From Paenibacillus plantarum (GTDB lineage Bacteria; Bacillota; Bacilli; Paenibacillales; NBRC-103111), in contig NZ_WHNY01000087.1 in NCBI RefSeq assembly GCF_013141695.1, forward strand, positions 1-64,000: a stretch of 64,000 bases of DNA, read 5' to 3'. Shown here piece by piece: positions 16,613 to 25,323 of the stretch. Position numbers and translations under genes: made by a program. Numbering within the stretch: the stretch's first letter is position 1; the number at the start of each line of letters is the position of its first letter. The notes under the pieces are model-generated. The model worked only from the letters and a program-made list of their open reading frames with translations, was not told where the DNA came from and made no database searches.

Positions 16613-17734
16613 ATGTTTTTGGCTATGAAAGAGTTAATGCATAGTAAAATGAGGTTTTCAATGATCGTGATCATTTTCGTGCTGATCGCCTGGTTGGTGT
16701 TCATCCTATCTGGCTTGGGTAATGGATTATCGACGCTTGCGGCATCCGTATTCAAGAACATGCAGGCAGATTATGTCGTCTTCCAACAAGGGGCGCAGTC
16801 TTCAATGAGTAAATCACTACTTCCTGATCATTTGGTGGCTGATGTAGAGAAATTACCAAATGTAACTGCTGCTTCACCTATGGGTAGTTCGATGGCAACA
16901 GCGCTTAAGAGTCAAAGCAACAAAAATGAAGACAAAGTCGACATCGCCATTATTGGTATCATCCCTGGAAGCTTCTTGGAGCCAACCATCATCGAGGGGA
17001 ATCCTTTATCATCTGATAACCCGAAGAATGTCGTTGCGAATGTGACAATGAAGGATAAGGGGTTTAAACTTGGAGATATTTTTCAATTAGACGGATCTAC
17101 AGAGTCGTTAACTATTATCGGATTTGTCGAAAATCAAACCTACAATCACGTTTCAGCCGTGTTTACACCCATATCTGAATGGCGTAAAATTGCCTTCGCA
17201 GCACCCGGCTCCAATAAAGGAATTGCGGATCCTGTGAACGCTATTATGCTTCAAGGAACTAATATTGATCCAAGCTTAATTAATAGTAAGCTATCGAATA
17301 CGGATACAGTTACTCGTGCGGGAGCTGTGCAAGGGATGCCAGGTTATAAAGAAGAGAACGGCTCAATTCTGATGATGCTAGCTTTTCTCTTGGCGATCTC
17401 CGCATTCGTTCTTGGCGTATTTTTCTATGTGATTACCATACAGAAGACCAACCAATTCGGCATTATGAAAGCGATCGGTGCAAGGAACGGATTCTTGAGC
17501 AAAGCGATCATATCCCAAGTATTTGTGTTGTCGTTGACCAGTATTATTATTGGTATTTTGCTCACTTACGGGACAGCTGCCATTATGCCAAAGGCTATGC
17601 CATTCAAGCTTGAAACGAATCTAGTCATTGGATATTCGATTATCCTTCTTGTTATTGCATTGCTCAGTTCATTAGTTTCGGTTCGCAGAATTATTAAAAT
17701 AGATCCGCTGATGGCGCTCGGGAGGGTCGAATAA
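16613..17734 (+). CDS. MacB/FtsX-type ABC transporter permease
   Basis: Membrane subunit (373 aa): one segment near the N-terminus (about 15-36), a large extracytoplasmic domain (about 45-245), then three segments (about 250-275, 295-320, 335-360), the MacB/FtsX layout. KTNQFGIMKAIGARNGFLSKAI is the usual cytoplasmic loop after the second segment. AAGGAG lies about 12 bases before the ATG. It overlaps the ATPase gene by one base (TAATG). Such pairs export peptides or lipophilic drugs or act as mechanotransmitters; the substrate here is not known. Confidence 0.85.
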   Translation: MFLAMKELMHSKMRFSMIVIIFVLIAWLVFILSGLGNGLSTLAASVFKNMQADYVVFQQGAQSSMSKSLLPDHLVADVEKLPNVTAASPMGSSMATALKSQSNKNEDKVDIAIIGIIPGSFLEPTIIEGNPLSSDNPKNVVANVTMKDKGFKLGDIFQLDGSTESLTIIGFVENQTYNHVSAVFTPISEWRKIAFAAPGSNKGIADPVNAIMLQGTNIDPSLINSKLSNTDTVTRAGAVQGMPGYKEENGSILMMLAFLLAISAFVLGVFFYVITIQKTNQFGIMKAIGARNGFLSKAIISQVFVLSLTSIIIGILLTYGTAAIMPKAMPFKLETNLVIGYSIILLVIALLSSLVSVRRIIKIDPLMALGRVE

Positions 17735-18411
17735 TGAATAAAGGATTACAGCTTAGTAATATCACAAAGTATTATTCCGAAGGCAGCAATCGGGTTGCTG
17801 CACTCGATCATGTCTCTATCTCCGTTGTGCCGGGTGAGTTTGTGGCTGTCGTCGGACCATCGGGGTCTGGTAAGAGTACCTTTTTATCCATTGCGGGAGC
17901 ACTACTCAAAGCTTCCGAAGGAGAAGTCAACTTGAATGGGCATAATATTTCTAAACTTTCTGATAAAGAATTGTCTAACATTAGGTTGAGGGAAATCGGG
18001 TTTATTATGCAGTCATCGAACTTGGTTCCCTATTTAAACGTACTTGATCAATTGCTTTTAGTGAAGAAGATGTCTGGGAAGGTTACTGCGGAGGATAAAA
18101 AATTCGCCATTAAGTTACTTGAAGAGCTGGGGCTTGGTGCGAAGCTAAAGAGCTTTCCCGAAGAACTCTCCGGGGGGGAGAAACAGCGTACTGCCATCGC
18201 TCGCTCTTTAATTAACAATCCTAACGTCATTTTGGCCGATGAGCCGACAGCAAGCTTGGACACCAAACGGGCACATGAAGTGGTCAGCCTCATCGCCCAT
18301 GAGGTTAAGTCGCGTCAGAAAGCGGCGATCATGGTTACCCATGATGAGCGGATGCTTGAATATTGCAACAGAGTATATCGAATGGAAGATGGAAAAATGA
18401 ACTTGGTCTAA
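17734..18411 (+). CDS. ABC transporter ATPase, MacB/LolD type
   Basis: ATPase partner of the upstream permease (225 aa). Walker A is GPSGSGKST (about 43-51), the signature LSGGEKQR, Walker B VILADEPTASLD and the H-loop MVTHDERM. The gene starts inside the permease stop codon. It ends 44 bp before the second copy of the palindromic element that also precedes the TetR gene, so the three-gene module is bracketed by these repeats. Confidence 0.9.
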   Translation: MNKGLQLSNITKYYSEGSNRVAALDHVSISVVPGEFVAVVGPSGSGKSTFLSIAGALLKASEGEVNLNGHNISKLSDKELSNIRLREIGFIMQSSNLVPYLNVLDQLLLVKKMSGKVTAEDKKFAIKLLEELGLGAKLKSFPEELSGGEKQRTAIARSLINNPNVILADEPTASLDTKRAHEVVSLIAHEVKSRQKAAIMVTHDERMLEYCNRVYRMEDGKMNLV

Positions 18412-18455
18412 TTTTTGACCTGTGCATATACATGCTGAGGTCTTATTTCTAATCT

Positions 18456-18532
18456 AATGACATGAAAATGCCTACTAAGAACCCCGATAAATCATCAAGG
18501 TTTTATATGGTTGTAGTGATATTCATGTCGTT
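18456..18532. repeat. 75-bp palindromic element, copy 2
   Basis: Same orientation and order of blocks as 15656-15730: CTAATGACATGAAA, CTACTAAGAACC, GATAAATC, AAGGTT and TTCATGTCGTT. The terminal arms (18456-18467, 18521-18532) pair in 10 of 12 positions; the central hairpin is weaker and lacks a good T-run. Confidence 0.75.
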
Positions 18533-18638
18533 CCTTTTACGACAAGCATATCACTACAATACATAATAGCGACAAGAAAGTCGCTCGAATAACCCTAATC
18601 CTGGTAATAAGTTAATGGGTCGTCTTTTTTATTTCATA

Positions 18639-19985
18639 TTACTTGATATGCGAAGGGCTTGTTTTTTGAATATGAAAGATAATGTCGAATTGCTCTTGAA
18701 GGGAAACATCATAATATTGCGGTTCGTTAGGAATGATCACTGCAATGCCATCCAAGAATGGCTGCTTTTCTTTTACCCATTGCTGCGCATCTCCATTCAA
18801 TTTTCGAAGATCTAACAGGAACTGATCGTAATGAACTTGTCCAAACATATGATTGGAACTGCTCACGTTCTTCTGAATGGTATCCGCTGCAATCTTATCT
18901 TCACTGAATGCTGTAAATTTGCCTTCCGTGGTGGTGGAGCCAATTGCTACATATTGATTGCCAACACGTTCTTTCAGAAACTCCCCGGCGACTTTAGGAT
19001 ACATCTTCTCAGTGATAACACCTTTAGCTATGTGAATATTGTGCCCCCAAACCATCGTTTTGCCGCCAAGCTTTTCTTGAGCCCAAACTGCATGCTCGGC
19101 TAGATACTGATCATGCAGCTTCACCATGCTCGGATAGTCAGCCGGAATCACCATCTTCGTAAAATTCTCTATCACCTTAGTCGTCTCTTTAACCCAAACT
19201 AGCTCGTATGAATCAATCTCTTTAATCGACTTAGTTTTGTCTTCAAGTAGCTTGACTATTTTTTGCGCATTAGCCATATGCTTTTCTTTCACTTCAGTAG
19301 TCAGCTTCATATATTCCTGTAGATTACCTGCCACCGATGACAACTCTTTGTAGCTTTGCTCGACTTCCGGCAGTAAATCAGGATGATGCTCCTTAACGTA
19401 ATTGATCACTTTATCGAAGACACTTTGATCCAGCATTTTTAAGTCTAGTCCGACGAATTGAATTTTCTTTTTATTTACAGGATCAGAGTTGTATTCCCGC
19501 ATCCATTCTACCATTGCGACGATCTCATCAGTTGGGTATAACAGCTTCAAAAACTCCCTAGGGTCGCCTTTTCCCGTTTGGATATACTCGTTCAGCTTTA
19601 AACCGTTACCCCAATCCTCTTCAATCCCAAAATTAGTAAAGCCCAGCTCAGTGACTAAATACTTCACGAGGCGATGCTTCATCATAAAAATCTCCGAGCT
19701 TCCGTGAGTGGCCTCTCCTAAACCAACATAATTTGCATTCCCTATCATGTCTTTTAGCGGTTTTAAATCATTCAATGGTTGTTTCGGATCTAACGACTTC
19801 AGTTGCTTCGCCTGCGATTCAAGTGATTTCGCAATACTATTTTGAGATATTTGAGCTGTCTCAACTGGTTGGGTTGTTCCTATTTGATCCGACTTATCAG
19901 CTCTCGTACTGCAACCTGCAGTTAGAATTGATGCACTTAGCATGACGGAAACTCCACCGTAAATAATTTTCCTTCTTTTGTTCAT
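18639..19985 (-). CDS. Secreted erythromycin-esterase-family lipoprotein
   Basis: Lipoprotein with lipobox LTAGC and a mature domain of the erythromycin esterase (EreA/TiKi) fold: VGLGEATHGSSE, FGIEEDW and VWGHNIHIAKG contain the Glu/His residues of the family active site. The frame is open from 20069, but GAGGTGA six bases before ATG 19985 and the signal peptide that follows fix the start (448 aa). True macrolide esterases are cytoplasmic; this one is exported and anchored, so a different ester or hydrolase substrate is more likely and resistance should not be assumed. It is convergent with the ABC module and divergent from the sensor gene. Confidence 0.82.
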   Translation of the reverse strand: MNKRRKIIYGGVSVMLSASILTAGCSTRADKSDQIGTTQPVETAQISQNSIAKSLESQAKQLKSLDPKQPLNDLKPLKDMIGNANYVGLGEATHGSSEIFMMKHRLVKYLVTELGFTNFGIEEDWGNGLKLNEYIQTGKGDPREFLKLLYPTDEIVAMVEWMREYNSDPVNKKKIQFVGLDLKMLDQSVFDKVINYVKEHHPDLLPEVEQSYKELSSVAGNLQEYMKLTTEVKEKHMANAQKIVKLLEDKTKSIKEIDSYELVWVKETTKVIENFTKMVIPADYPSMVKLHDQYLAEHAVWAQEKLGGKTMVWGHNIHIAKGVITEKMYPKVAGEFLKERVGNQYVAIGSTTTEGKFTAFSEDKIAADTIQKNVSSSNHMFGQVHYDQFLLDLRKLNGDAQQWVKEKQPFLDGIAVIIPNEPQYYDVSLQEQFDIIFHIQKTSPSHIK

Positions 19986-20150
19986 TGTATTCACCTCATG
20001 GATTTTTTTGAAGTACGTCTCTTTCTGCACACAAGCATATGGGGGCGTCTTCAGTAGTCCAATTGTCACTAACTTAGTATCATTTAAGCTAGTTACAAAT
20101 CTTCACTATTTCATGTGACAAGCAGTGCTCGCTAACGAACCGATCAGCGC

Positions 20151-20181
20151 CAACATGTCACAAAGTAAAGATGACATGTTG
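20151..20181. promoter_or_regulatory. Inverted repeat in a divergent intergenic region
   Basis: CAACATGTCA (20151-20160) and TGACATGTTG (20172-20181) are a perfect 10-bp inverted repeat with an 11-bp spacer. It lies between the esterase-like gene (-) and the sensor gene (+). Further TGACA/TGTCA words at 20115, 20180 and 20195 make a regulator-binding region plausible. No clear sigma-A promoter was recognised in 20070-20386. Confidence 0.5.
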
Positions 20182-20386
20182 TCACTGGTGGATATGACAG
20201 CTGTACGGTTAGTATGGAGCAGTAGGCAACCACCACCCTGGTTCACCTATAGAAAACACGTAGTCAAATCGCATTAACAACTTCAGAACAGTGTTTCCGA
20301 CTATGGCGTTTACTTTTTTTGCTGGGGTTGAGCAGGTTGGACATATGCCGAAAATGGCCAAGCCATACAATACACGGAGAGGAGCG

Positions 20387-20974
20387 ATGAACCTTATGAA
20401 ATTAGGTTTCATCCAAAATGGTTATTTTTTATTATTAACTTTCGTTACAGGCTTGTTTTACTTTTGCTTTTATATGGTAGCTCTGTCGTTAAGTTTAAGT
20501 CTTTCATTTACGGTAATCGGCATTCCACTAGTTACACGCGTATTGCGAACTACGACAACCTTCATCCAATTCGAACGCACGCAGACGAAAATTTATACAG
20601 ATATTACGACGGCACCTTACAACAAAAAAATAACAACGGATGCATCGGTTTGGGTTCATGCCAAATTAGAACTTACGGATCGCCGCAATTGGTTCGCCGT
20701 CTTTTGGTTAATGCAGAAGTTGGGGATCGGACTCGTCAGTCTCGTCAGCGTAGCCGTTCTCTATTTAGGACCGCTTGCATTCCTGTTGGCACCACTTTTG
20801 TATCGATACATCGATTTGAATGTCATTTTCATGCAAGTAGATACTTTTACTGAATCACTCCTTACCATGGGTCTGGGAGCGGTGCTTGCCGCAATAAGCG
20901 TCAAGTTAAGTGACCGGTTGGCGAAAACAATCGGAGGTTATACGCGCACCATGATTCAGCAGCTAGACCGATAG
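20387..20974 (+). CDS. Membrane sensor-domain protein (putative sensor family)
   Basis: Protein of about 195 aa with two pairs of hydrophobic segments (about 10-55 and 105-170) around a short soluble part, resembling the 'putative sensor' domain usually found at the N-terminus of NarL-type histidine kinases. Here it is a separate gene, 121 bp before a kinase, and probably supplies part of the sensing unit. GGAGAGGAG is immediately upstream of ATG 20387 and ATG 20396; the longer frame from 20291 has no site and lies in the regulatory region. The ligand is unknown. Confidence 0.65.
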   Translation: MNLMKLGFIQNGYFLLLTFVTGLFYFCFYMVALSLSLSLSFTVIGIPLVTRVLRTTTTFIQFERTQTKIYTDITTAPYNKKITTDASVWVHAKLELTDRRNWFAVFWLMQKLGIGLVSLVSVAVLYLGPLAFLLAPLLYRYIDLNVIFMQVDTFTESLLTMGLGAVLAAISVKLSDRLAKTIGGYTRTMIQQLDR

Positions 20975-21095
20975 CTGTTTTGTTTCCGGCCTTTGTGCAG
21001 ATGCTGTAGCGTAAACAGCCAGTTATGTACCACACGAAGGTTTGGTCTATAATACTATAGGAAACAAAAAGAAAGTTGCTTAGGGGTTGAATGAT

Positions 21096-22889
21096 TTGTT
21101 GGATATGGTCAAACAGTGGTTTTGGTATGATTGGATTATGCTGGGGATTCGCCTTATTATTAGCGTTTCGCTCGTACTCACGACGATTAGATTTCAGGAA
21201 GGTCTAGTGCTGTCTCTTTGGATCGTTATTTTTTGGGAGATTGCCGCTTTCTCTATTCCCTGGGTTTGCTTACTGCTCAACTACAAATATTATTTATTCA
21301 CAGAAATACTGCTATTTGGTGGGCTGTGTATACATTTAACCTCGTTGTTTCCAGAAGCTTTCCCTTCATTTCTTGCATCAGCCTTTCTGATTGCAGCGAA
21401 TAGCGCTCATCGGTCTTATCATTGGACGGCTCCGGCAGCAGTCTTGGTAATACCCGGAATTTTTTATGTTGTTTCGCCAGTTAACAGCTATTGGTTCATG
21501 GTAACCTACTATGGATTTGCTTATGTGATGGGATTCGCTTTTCATTTATTGATCGTCAATCATCGGCAAAATGAAACGATCCGCAAGCAAAATGCGGTGC
21601 TTGAGCAATATATGTCCCAAATCGAGCGTATTACGCTGGCAGAAGAACGAAACAGGCTGTCGAGAGAGCTTCACGATACTGTCGGTCATGCTTATACTTC
21701 CATCATCATGGGAATGGAAGCGTTGCGCTCGGAGCTTGCTACTGAAACGGGTATACAGAGGCTGGATTCCTTGCTTGAGTTGGGCCGTAAAAGTATAGAG
21801 GAAGTGAGGGGCTACTTGCATCAAATGGATTCGCCACAGCAGTCTCTATCCTTGGTCCAGTCTCTGCAAAAGCTTGGGGATGAATTTCAGGAGCATGCCC
21901 GGATCAACGTAAGCTTTCGTGCATTCGGAGACGAGTATCAACTATCCCGCCAAGCGATAATGGCGTTCATTCGCTGCTTGCAAGAATCTCTTACGAATGC
22001 GGTTCGTCACGGTCAGGCGACGGAAATCACTGTTTCTTTGCAATTTGGGCAGCAAGATACGAGGCTGGAGGTGTATGACAATGGAAGAGGGATGGAAGAA
22101 TGGCGGGAGGGCTTCGGCATGAACGCGATGAAGGAGAGGGCCATGAATTTGCAAGGTCAAGTGTCCGTTTATACGAAGCCAGGGGACGGTACGCTTGTTA
22201 CCTGTTCGTTGCCGCGACAAGCGGAAATGGAGGACGACCTTATTCAGTTGTTGATCGTCGACGACCAACCTTTTATCCGGGAAAGTCTGCAGATGCTGCT
22301 CGATAAGTACCAAGACTTGAACGTAGTCGGCTCGGCAGAGGACGGCGAACAAGCCGTCGAGCTGTGCGGACGCCTCCAGCCACACGTAGTGCTAATGGAT
22401 TTGGATATGCCACGCATGAATGGAGCCGAGGCAACCAAAATGATAAAGCAGCAATGGCCGCATATCTGCGTATTGATTTTCACGACTTTCCAGGATGCGG
22501 AGCAAGCATTGGACTTACTGCGCAGCGGTGCGGACGGCTTCCTGCTGAAATCAACCGAACCGTTAGAGCTGGCAGATACGATCCGGCTTATTCACAGAGG
22601 AGGCACATTAATCGATCAGGGAATGTCCCATAAAATATTCGAGAAGCTCGATAAGAGCGTCGAATCAACGCAAGTGAAAGCCGTTAACGACTATGACCTG
22701 ACTTACAGGGAAATAGAAATATTGCAGCTTGTTGCCAAAGGGCTCGGGTACAAGACGATAGCGTCCAAGGTGTATTTATCGGTCGGCACGGTCAGAAACT
22801 ACGCCTCCTCGGCCTATATTAAGCTAGGAGTACGCAACAAGGAAGAAGCAGTCCAGAAAGCGTTGGAAATCGGGATCATCGTTAGCTAG
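21096..22889 (+). CDS. Histidine kinase fused to a NarL-type response regulator
   Basis: A single reading frame (about 597 aa) holds a complete two-component system. Residues 1-160 (numbered from TTG 21087) carry about five membrane segments. A HisKA_3 domain follows with ERNRLSRELHDTVGHAY (phospho-His 196), an HATPase domain (CLQESLTNAVRHG to GDGTLVTCSLP, about 298-376), a receiver from about 387 (VDDQPF; phospho-Asp 438 in VVLMDLDMP), and a LuxR helix-turn-helix (LTYREIEILQLVAKG). Kinase and regulator of this class are normally separate genes. An in-frame ATG at 22227 (Met381) could start a free 220-aa regulator, but its ribosome binding site is weak. The start is uncertain: AGGGG touches TTG 21087 and is nine bases from TTG 21096. 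TATAAT at 21049 may be a -10. Confidence 0.82.
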   Translation: MLDMVKQWFWYDWIMLGIRLIISVSLVLTTIRFQEGLVLSLWIVIFWEIAAFSIPWVCLLLNYKYYLFTEILLFGGLCIHLTSLFPEAFPSFLASAFLIAANSAHRSYHWTAPAAVLVIPGIFYVVSPVNSYWFMVTYYGFAYVMGFAFHLLIVNHRQNETIRKQNAVLEQYMSQIERITLAEERNRLSRELHDTVGHAYTSIIMGMEALRSELATETGIQRLDSLLELGRKSIEEVRGYLHQMDSPQQSLSLVQSLQKLGDEFQEHARINVSFRAFGDEYQLSRQAIMAFIRCLQESLTNAVRHGQATEITVSLQFGQQDTRLEVYDNGRGMEEWREGFGMNAMKERAMNLQGQVSVYTKPGDGTLVTCSLPRQAEMEDDLIQLLIVDDQPFIRESLQMLLDKYQDLNVVGSAEDGEQAVELCGRLQPHVVLMDLDMPRMNGAEATKMIKQQWPHICVLIFTTFQDAEQALDLLRSGADGFLLKSTEPLELADTIRLIHRGGTLIDQGMSHKIFEKLDKSVESTQVKAVNDYDLTYREIEILQLVAKGLGYKTIASKVYLSVGTVRNYASSAYIKLGVRNKEEAVQKALEIGIIVS

Positions 22890-22971
22890 ATTTCGAACGA
22901 TAGCTATGCTCGGCTACGAATTGTCGGGGCTTCAAATTCAACTCACTACTACTACTGCTGCCATCAACCAC

Positions 22972-23000
22972 TTGCTTTTACAAAAAAAGTAGTCTATAAT
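22972..23000 (+). promoter_or_regulatory. Promoter of the TetR gene
   Basis: TTGCTT (22972-22977), 17 bp, TATAAT (22995-23000). The downstream edge overlaps the candidate operator 23000-23023. Confidence 0.65.
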
Positions 23001-23023
23001 TCATTACACGATCGTTGAACGAA
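23000..23023. promoter_or_regulatory. TetR operator, copy 1
   Basis: A 24-bp imperfect palindrome beginning TTCATT and ending CGTTGAACGAA, right after the -10 of the TetR promoter. Its partner at 23687-23710 (TTCGTTCA to CGTTGAATGAA) has the same length and symmetric ends, so the regulator likely represses itself. Confidence 0.65.
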
Positions 23024-23046
23024 ACAATGAGAGCGAGATTACATGT

Positions 23047-23670
23047 ATGAAAAGAGTGCCCAAAACAAGCCGCGATCATCAGGCGGCCGAACGTCGGGAG
23101 CAAATCTTACTTGGTGCTAAGCAACTGTTTGCGGAGCATGGCTTTCACGGGACGTCGATTCGCGCAATGAATAAGCATATCGGGATCACAGATGGCTTGT
23201 TGTATCACTATTTTCCTGGGGGCAAGCAGGAGATCTTTGAGACCATTTTCCATGAGGCTCAGCGAGCACGCATGGAGATTATGGATGGGTTAATTAAAGG
23301 GATTCATCCAGGCCAGCCGTTGGAAGAAGCGTTATATCTGTTTATCTCAAGATTGGTGGAAACCCTCGTTGGGGATCCGGATTTTATGAAAATTATGCTG
23401 CGGGATTCGGATAATATCTTATCTGAGGATAAGAACTTTATGACGCAACTGATTTTGCAGCGGCACCAAGCGTTAACCGATGCATTGGCGAAAAGAGCTG
23501 AGGCTGGGGAAATCCGAGAGATGGACTTTGGCTTAGCAGCCAAACAAGTTATTTCCGTTGGTATGATGGCGGTTATCGGACGATTTACAGCAGTGAAAAT
23601 GATAGAGACTGATATTAATAGTTATTTGAAAAGAATGGTCGCTTTCACCGTATCACTTTGGAAAAAGTGA
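23047..23670 (+). CDS. TetR/AcrR family regulator of the YhgE-like gene
   Basis: TetR repressor (207 aa). The DNA-binding domain at about 12-60 reads QILLGAKQLFAEHGFHGTSIRAMNKHIGITDGLLYHYF; the C-terminal helical part is a typical ligand/dimer domain. The ATG at 23047 has only a modest GAGAGCGAG site. Shared 24-bp palindromes at its own promoter and before the membrane-protein gene 75 bp downstream indicate one repressor controlling both. Regulators of this pairing often respond to membrane-active compounds; that is family-level inference. Confidence 0.87.
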   Translation: MKRVPKTSRDHQAAERREQILLGAKQLFAEHGFHGTSIRAMNKHIGITDGLLYHYFPGGKQEIFETIFHEAQRARMEIMDGLIKGIHPGQPLEEALYLFISRLVETLVGDPDFMKIMLRDSDNILSEDKNFMTQLILQRHQALTDALAKRAEAGEIREMDFGLAAKQVISVGMMAVIGRFTAVKMIETDINSYLKRMVAFTVSLWKK

Positions 23671-23686
23671 TTTTCTTTTTAGTAAT

Positions 23687-23710
23687 TTCGTTCACACAAC
23701 GTTGAATGAA
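23687..23710. promoter_or_regulatory. TetR operator, copy 2
   Basis: TTCGTTCA at 23687-23694 is the exact complement of TGAACGAA in copy 1, and CGTTGAATGAA at 23700-23710 matches the right arm of copy 1. It sits between the TetR stop and the membrane-protein gene. Confidence 0.65.
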
Positions 23711-23744
23711 ATATATGAAATTATGAATCTAAGGGGGTAATACT

Positions 23745-24950
23745 ATGAATCACTTTTTTAAACAGAAACATCCGTATTTAGCTATCATTGCTGTTTTTCT
23801 TGTTATTCTTCTATTAGGGATAGCGCAACTCGGCTCGACGGTGAATCCAACGCCTAAGAATCTGCCTGTGCTGCTCGTTCAAATGGATGCAGGTGAGAAG
23901 CTTCCAACCGGGCAAGAAATGAATTTCGGTAAGCTAATTCAGGAGAAAATAACCTCAGCCCCAGCACAAGCTGACACCGTATCTCCGCTCAAATGGACGA
24001 CTGTAGCAAGTGAACAAGAAGCCATCGATGCGATGGATCGAGAGCAAGCCTACGCGGCGATCATTATTCCGGCAGATTTCAGCCATAAGCTAGCCAGTTT
24101 ATTATCCCCTGCGCCGCAGCCGTCATCCTTAACACTTTATGTAAACCAAGGGATGAATAATACCGCAGCAACCATGGCGAACGGCGTGTTGACTCAGATC
24201 CTTAATGGCGTTAACGGTCAAGTAAGAGAGCAACTATTAGCACAAGTTAGTCAAAAAGGCGGCACACTCACCGTTGACCAAACCAAAGCGTTCGCTTCAC
24301 CAATCGTCGTTACAAGCAAGAACATCAATGCTGTTGGCACGAACAGCGCAAATGGTAACGCGCCTGTTGTATTAACCCAGCTTGCTTGGTTTGGAGCCAT
24401 GGTGACAACGTTATTACTCTTCATGGCCGCTGGCAAAGCAACACAAACGGGTTCGCGCGCGCATCGCTTTGGTATTCAAGCGTCCCAATTGCTTAGTGGT
24501 GTCGTCATCACCGCGGCTTCTGCTGCCAGTATTCTACTTGTAGCAGGTAAATGGTTGGGCTTAACCATCCCAAGTTATTGGGAGATGGGGTTATTCCTTA
24601 CTTTTGTCGGTTTTGCCTTCTTCCTATTGCAAACGGCCGTTGTTAGCTGGCTTGGTTTAAAAGGTGTACCGCTGTTCGTACTCGTGTTCTTCTTCGGCGC
24701 ACCCGTGCTTTCCCTGCCTGTCGAATTATTACCAACATTTAGTCAAGACTGGCTGTACTCATGGCTGCCGCTTCGTTTCTCGGCGGAAGGACTTCGTGAT
24801 TTGTTCTACTTCCGTCAGAACTTGAATTTGAGCAGTCCGATGTGGACGTTAGGCATCATTGGTGCCGTGGCTATCGTGGTTATTTTCTTGTCCCTGTTGA
24901 AAAAGCACGAACAACCAGCAGCTAAGGTAGAGGCTTCTCGTTCTATGTAA
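23745..24950 (+). CDS. YhgE/Pip-like ABC-2 type membrane protein
   Basis: Membrane protein (401 aa) with one N-terminal segment (about 12-30), a soluble extracytoplasmic domain of about 190 residues, then five or six membrane segments (about 210-390). This is the YhgE/Pip and ABC-2 permease layout, without an ATPase partner nearby. Family members are linked to drug or envelope-stress phenotypes and to phage infection protein Pip; no specific role can be assigned. GGGGGT precedes the ATG by about seven bases. Transcription is probably repressed by the upstream TetR through 23687-23710. A hairpin (24958-24981) lies just after the stop but has no T-run. Confidence 0.8.
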   Translation: MNHFFKQKHPYLAIIAVFLVILLLGIAQLGSTVNPTPKNLPVLLVQMDAGEKLPTGQEMNFGKLIQEKITSAPAQADTVSPLKWTTVASEQEAIDAMDREQAYAAIIIPADFSHKLASLLSPAPQPSSLTLYVNQGMNNTAATMANGVLTQILNGVNGQVREQLLAQVSQKGGTLTVDQTKAFASPIVVTSKNINAVGTNSANGNAPVVLTQLAWFGAMVTTLLLFMAAGKATQTGSRAHRFGIQASQLLSGVVITAASAASILLVAGKWLGLTIPSYWEMGLFLTFVGFAFFLLQTAVVSWLGLKGVPLFVLVFFFGAPVLSLPVELLPTFSQDWLYSWLPLRFSAEGLRDLFYFRQNLNLSSPMWTLGIIGAVAIVVIFLSLLKKHEQPAAKVEASRSM

Positions 24951-25061
24951 CTCGGTCTTTCTGTTGTAGATACAACAGAAATGTGATTCAGGCGAAGGAG
25001 GGTCACCCTCCCCACCATAGTCTCTTCTAGTTAGTAGGTCATTTATGGGGTTAACTAACCA

Positions 25062-25246
25062 GAGAGGGATCGAGGATACGCTATTTCACGATTTATGAGC
25101 TGTTTGGCTTCGAAGGGGAACGAGGGTGCGCTATTCTGCTACTTTGGGAGGAAATACAGGTAGTAAAGGCAAAATAGTGTACTGACGTTCCCCTTCACGC
25201 GTTAAGCACCTCGTTATTGACCAATTAGCGCACTCACGTTCCCTTT
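25062..25246. repeat. Four-box 185-bp element, GGGAACG type
   Basis: Boxes of about 25 bp: direct at 25062 and 25113 (AGGGGAACGAGGGTGCGCTA in the second), inverted at about 25171 and 25222 (ACTGACGTTCCCC, CACTCACGTTCCC). The spacing 51/58/51 is that of the other copies. The halves form an imperfect inverted repeat that could fold as a long interrupted hairpin. Confidence 0.75.
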
Positions 25247-25276
25247 TCCTGTGGCCAATATGAGGCCGATGACAAT

Positions 25277-25312
25277 AAGCCTCCAACCTGACAATCAGGT
25301 TGGAGGCTTTTC
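25277..25312. terminator. Strong bidirectional terminator
   Basis: AAGCCTCCAACCTG and CAGGTTGGAGGCTT (25277-25308) form a 14-bp perfect stem with a short loop and T-rich flanks on both strands, between the convergent membrane-protein and kinase genes. Confidence 0.9.
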
Positions 25313-25323
25313 AGTTTATAACA

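Larger units (their letters stand above)
24951..25323. other. Intergenic region with hairpins and a 185-bp element
   Basis: No gene. In order: a perfect 10-bp hairpin, TTTCTGTTGT / ACAACAGAAA (24958-24981), without a T-run; a 7-bp palindrome GGAGGGT / ACCCTCC (24997-25011); the four-box element 25062-25246; and a strong bidirectional terminator (25277-25312). The flanking genes are convergent. Confidence 0.75.

Noticed and set aside
18639-19985. Macrolide resistance gene
   Set aside because: The protein belongs to the erythromycin-esterase fold but is exported and lipid-anchored; family membership alone does not show macrolide hydrolysis.
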